Positions 62,401 to 64,000 of a stretch of 64,000 nucleotides of DNA are shown here, piece after piece. Source of the stretch: Ptychodera flava (taxonomy: Eukaryota > Hemichordata > Enteropneusta > Ptychoderidae); NCBI RefSeq assembly GCF_041260155.1, contig NC_091945.1, forward strand, positions 32,308,296 to 32,372,295. The letters run 5' to 3'. Below the pieces are notes generated by a model. It had not been told where the DNA came from and ran no database searches. It worked only from the letters and a program-made list of their open reading frames with translations. A program made the position numbers and the translations under genes. The stretch's first letter is position 1. Each line of letters opens with the position of its first letter.

Positions 62401-64000
62401 TTCCTCTAGCTCATCCCGGTATTTGTTGCATGTCTGTTCAAGTTCTTTGATCCCATTTTTCAATTCAGCATTGTTACTCTCCAAAGTCTTTTGAGCATCA
62501 TGTAATTTATGAAGTTCAATAATGGAACTGAGAAGTCTGTCTGCAGTTTGTTGATTGCTTTCATGAACATTTTCTGACAACTGTTGAAGCTCGGATTCAG
62601 AACCCTCTGCATGCGCTGAATCAATCAACGTTCTCAGTTCGTCAAGTTCAGATTTCACTCGCTGCAATTCAGCTTCTTTGACTGACAAGTTTTCAGTAAG
62701 TTCATCATTTGAAATTTTGAAATGCGTGCTGCCACTGTCAGTTTCATCACAACTCATTTGCATATCTGATTCAACAACTTTGCCAACAGTAACCTCTATT
62801 GGAGACTCCTCACAAAGAGGAGATGTTTTGTTATTTCTTTCCTCCAGTTCAGCAACTCTGGCTGTTAATCTTTCAACTTCTGAGGCACTGGAAGATCTGT
62901 TTGATTCTAGCTCTGTTTGGAGTTCACCAATTTTTCCATTCAACTCTTCTAGTGTTTTTCTGGACAAATCAGCCGATGCTTGCATTTCCAGTTTCACCGT
63001 TTCAAGCTCCTCATCTTTGGCATCAACAATTTTCTGCAGCTTCTCTGAAGATTCGGTCAAATTTTGATTTTCGATTCTCATGTCTCCCTGCAATTTCTCT
63101 GCTTCTTCCAGCTTTGCCCTTAACTCTTCATTTAATTGTGAAAGAGACTTCTCTTTTTCCTCGAGTTGGTTTTGTAATAGTTTCATCTGATCCCTGTTTG
63201 TACTTTCCATCTCTGTGATTCTATCCTGGAGAATTTTCAGCTGCCTGTTCATCTCGTCATTCTGACCTTTCAACTCTACATTTAGTTTTTCTGTTTCCAT
63301 CATCTTGCCGACAAGTTCATGAGCTTTGTTTGCCGAGTCAAAATGATCAGACGCTTTGACGTCCTTTTCGTTGACAAGTCCCTCCATCCTAGCAATCAGG
63401 TCCTGTTGTTTACTCTCAGAACTCAGCAATTTCTCCTCCACTTCCTTCATCTGTTCCTGTTTCTTCTTCATTTCATTCTCGATAATTTCCAACTGTTGTT
63501 TCAGGCCTTTGCTTTCCACGGACAATTCAACATTGCTCTCGTCAGTAGCTTTCAGTCTCTCCTTCAGGTCATTTTCAATGTCGGCAAACACTTTCTCACG
63601 ACTCTGGTGTTGTTTATTCAGAGCATCAATCCTCACATACAGATCGCTGTTCATACTCTCAGCGTCTTCAAGCCGGCTTCTCAAACTATCCTTCTCCTCA
63701 TTCCAAAGTTTTCTCTTCTCTTCCAGATCACTGGCAGCCCTTGAAACCTGGTATTCCATTTCCTGAATCTTCTTTTGAAATTGAGATGTGACATCTGCCA
63801 GTCTTGTCTCTGTGTCCAGTGCCAGTAGTTTCATTTCTTCACGTTCTGTTTCCAGTTGTTCGTTTCTTTGCTGGAGTTGCTGTATGTTTATTTCGCTTTG
63901 ATCCAGTTCTATCTGCAGTGCTGAGTATTTCTCTTCATCAATTGTTTGCTTCAGGCTTGAGTGTGGACTGCCCGGTGCAAAACTGTCATTTTGCTGTAGA
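50442..64000 (-). CDS. FYCO1: FYCO1: FYVE and coiled-coil domain autophagy adaptor (5' part beyond window)
   Basis: Eleven exons are present on the minus strand: 64000(+)-61186, 60780-60640, 60162-60091, 59627-59580, 59055-58937, 58336-58249, 57787-57663, 56858-56256, 52757-52601, 51983-51814 and 50496-50442 (stop TGA). All junctions are GT-AG and phase-consistent, giving 1,463 residues here. FYCO1 joins PI3P (FYVE), LC3 (LIR) and Rab7 to kinesin for plus-end vesicle transport. The domains run in the family order: more than 1,000 residues of Glu/Lys/Leu/Gln coiled coil, then WLDD plus [13 protein letters not shown] (FYVE), an acidic Ser-rich linker with [11 protein letters not shown] (LIR), and a C-terminal GOLD domain ending [20 protein letters not shown]. 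The RUN domain is expected to the right of 64000. The human protein has 1,478 residues, so this one is probably somewhat longer. Confidence 0.96.
50597..50895 (-). repeat. Dispersed repeat, copy 2 (FYCO1 intron)
   Basis: Reverse-complement match to 33076-33370 over about 300 bases. It lies in the intron between the last two FYCO1 exons. The two copies are clearly diverged, so they were separate old insertions. Confidence 0.75.
51814..51983 (-). CDS. FYCO1: FYCO1 GOLD domain exon 2
   Basis: Encodes DIAFSVTYK, then [19 protein letters not shown] and [12 protein letters not shown], the conserved beta strands of the FYCO1 GOLD domain. The acceptor is TTTGTCAG and the donor AAG|GTATGT. Confidence 0.95.
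52601..52757 (-). CDS. FYCO1: FYCO1 GOLD domain exon 1
   Basis: Encodes the start of the GOLD domain, including [20 protein letters not shown]. The acceptor is CACCCCCAG. The first base completes a Ser codon begun in the LIR exon. Confidence 0.94.
55284..56036. mobile_element. Non-autonomous DNA transposon, 753 bases, with AAATT target duplication
   Basis: Ends CAGGGCTCAAAATTAGC and, in reverse complement, CAGGGCTCGAAATTAAC. Direct AAATT lies on both sides (55279-55283 and 56037-56041). Subterminal copies of GGTAGCCCAnnTGGACT and CTACCAACTT are arranged inversely. Some open frames spell repeated GSPxGLPF-like peptides that derive from these repeats and are not genes. CAGGG ends are common among hAT-like elements, but a 5-base duplication is not typical, so the superfamily is left open. 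It lies in the 3.5-kb FYCO1 intron. Confidence 0.83.
56256..56858 (-). CDS. FYCO1: FYCO1 exon: end of FYVE, acidic linker and LIR
   Basis: The exon opens with the last FYVE cysteines ([14 protein letters not shown]). It runs through about 150 Ser/Thr/Glu-rich, probably disordered residues and contains [11 protein letters not shown]. The phase-2 donor joins VKEE to SLTSSLVMS of the GOLD exon. Confidence 0.94.
56357..56392 (-). other. FYCO1: LIR (LC3-interacting region) of FYCO1
   Basis: Core FDVI (codons at 56372-56383) is preceded by two Asp residues and followed by an acidic GEDE stretch. It fits the [F/W/Y]-x-x-[L/I/V] rule and the extended FYCO1-type LIR, which has acidic residues on the C-terminal side. 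Confidence 0.85.
57663..57787 (-). CDS. FYCO1: FYCO1 FYVE zinc finger exon
   Basis: [20 protein letters not shown], then [14 protein letters not shown], then WIMTKHS. The RRHHCR pocket that binds PI3P and six of the eight zinc cysteines are here. The last two are in the next exon, and the WxxD part (WLDD) is in the preceding one (58336-58249). Confidence 0.96.
58249..60780 (-). CDS. FYCO1: FYCO1: five short coiled-coil exons
   Basis: Exons 60780-60640, 60162-60091, 59627-59580, 59055-58937 and 58336-58249 encode the distal coiled coil ([15 protein letters not shown]..., [14 protein letters not shown]..., [36 protein letters not shown]..., [19 protein letters not shown]...ERWLDD). The 16-codon exon at 59580-59627 keeps frame on both sides and could be skipped without a shift, as could the 24- and 47-codon exons. 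Confidence 0.92.
61186..64000 (-). CDS. FYCO1: FYCO1 giant coiled-coil exon, open to the window edge
   Basis: 938 codons without a stop, rich in Glu, Lys, Gln, Leu and Ser, with continuous heptad character. It ends at donor AAT|GTAAGT. At the right edge it reads [19 protein letters not shown]... and continues off the window. TCTACAG at 63994-64000 could be an acceptor, so the exon may begin right at the edge. Confidence 0.95.

Noticed and set aside
1..64000. CRISPR arrays, bacterial operons, phage or plasmid modules
   Set aside because: Splice sites, intron lengths, microsatellites, a Pol III tRNA gene and non-LTR elements show animal nuclear DNA. No spacer-repeat array is present.

Overview
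This is an animal nuclear genome window, AT-rich, with long introns, GT-AG splice sites and many inactive transposons. The gene content (STRAD, FYCO1, a PAR-type bZIP factor) and a CR1-like retrotransposon carrying a 2A-like motif fit a marine invertebrate. A non-vertebrate deuterostome (hemichordate, cephalochordate or echinoderm) is my best guess, but a mollusc cannot be excluded from sequence alone.

Layout. 1-8.9 kb: non-coding upstream DNA with small repeats. 8.9-14.2 kb (+): last four coding exons of a PAR/CES-2-type bZIP transcription factor; its N-terminal exon was not found. 14.2-28.8 kb: non-coding and rich in inverted-repeat elements, notably a nested foldback transposon at 21.07-22.86 kb. 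28.8-37.8 kb (-): a complete STRAD pseudokinase gene (ten coding exons, 399 codons, C-terminal WEF motif). Its 5' region probably reaches about 43.5 kb. 38.6-43.0 kb (+): a nearly intact non-LTR retrotransposon inserted just upstream of, or in the first intron of, STRAD. It has a ZZ-like finger ORF, then a 2A-like motif, PHD finger, endonuclease and reverse transcriptase. 43.8 kb: a tRNA-Gly(TCC) gene. 44-50.4 kb: non-coding, with two blocks of TGCACAG-rich repeats. 50.4-64 kb (-): the 3' eleven exons of FYCO1 (coiled coil, FYVE finger, LIR motif, GOLD domain). Its RUN-domain 5' end lies beyond the right edge.

The host genes are not an operon and have no shared pathway visible here. STRAD activates LKB1 with MO25. 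FYCO1 links Rab7/PI3P/LC3-positive vesicles to kinesin. All exon joins given were checked for reading-frame phase by hand. No unknown multi-gene system was found. The most unusual items are the architecture of the retrotransposon, the nested foldback element with its 7-bp target duplication, and the frame logic of the STRAD 5' exons.
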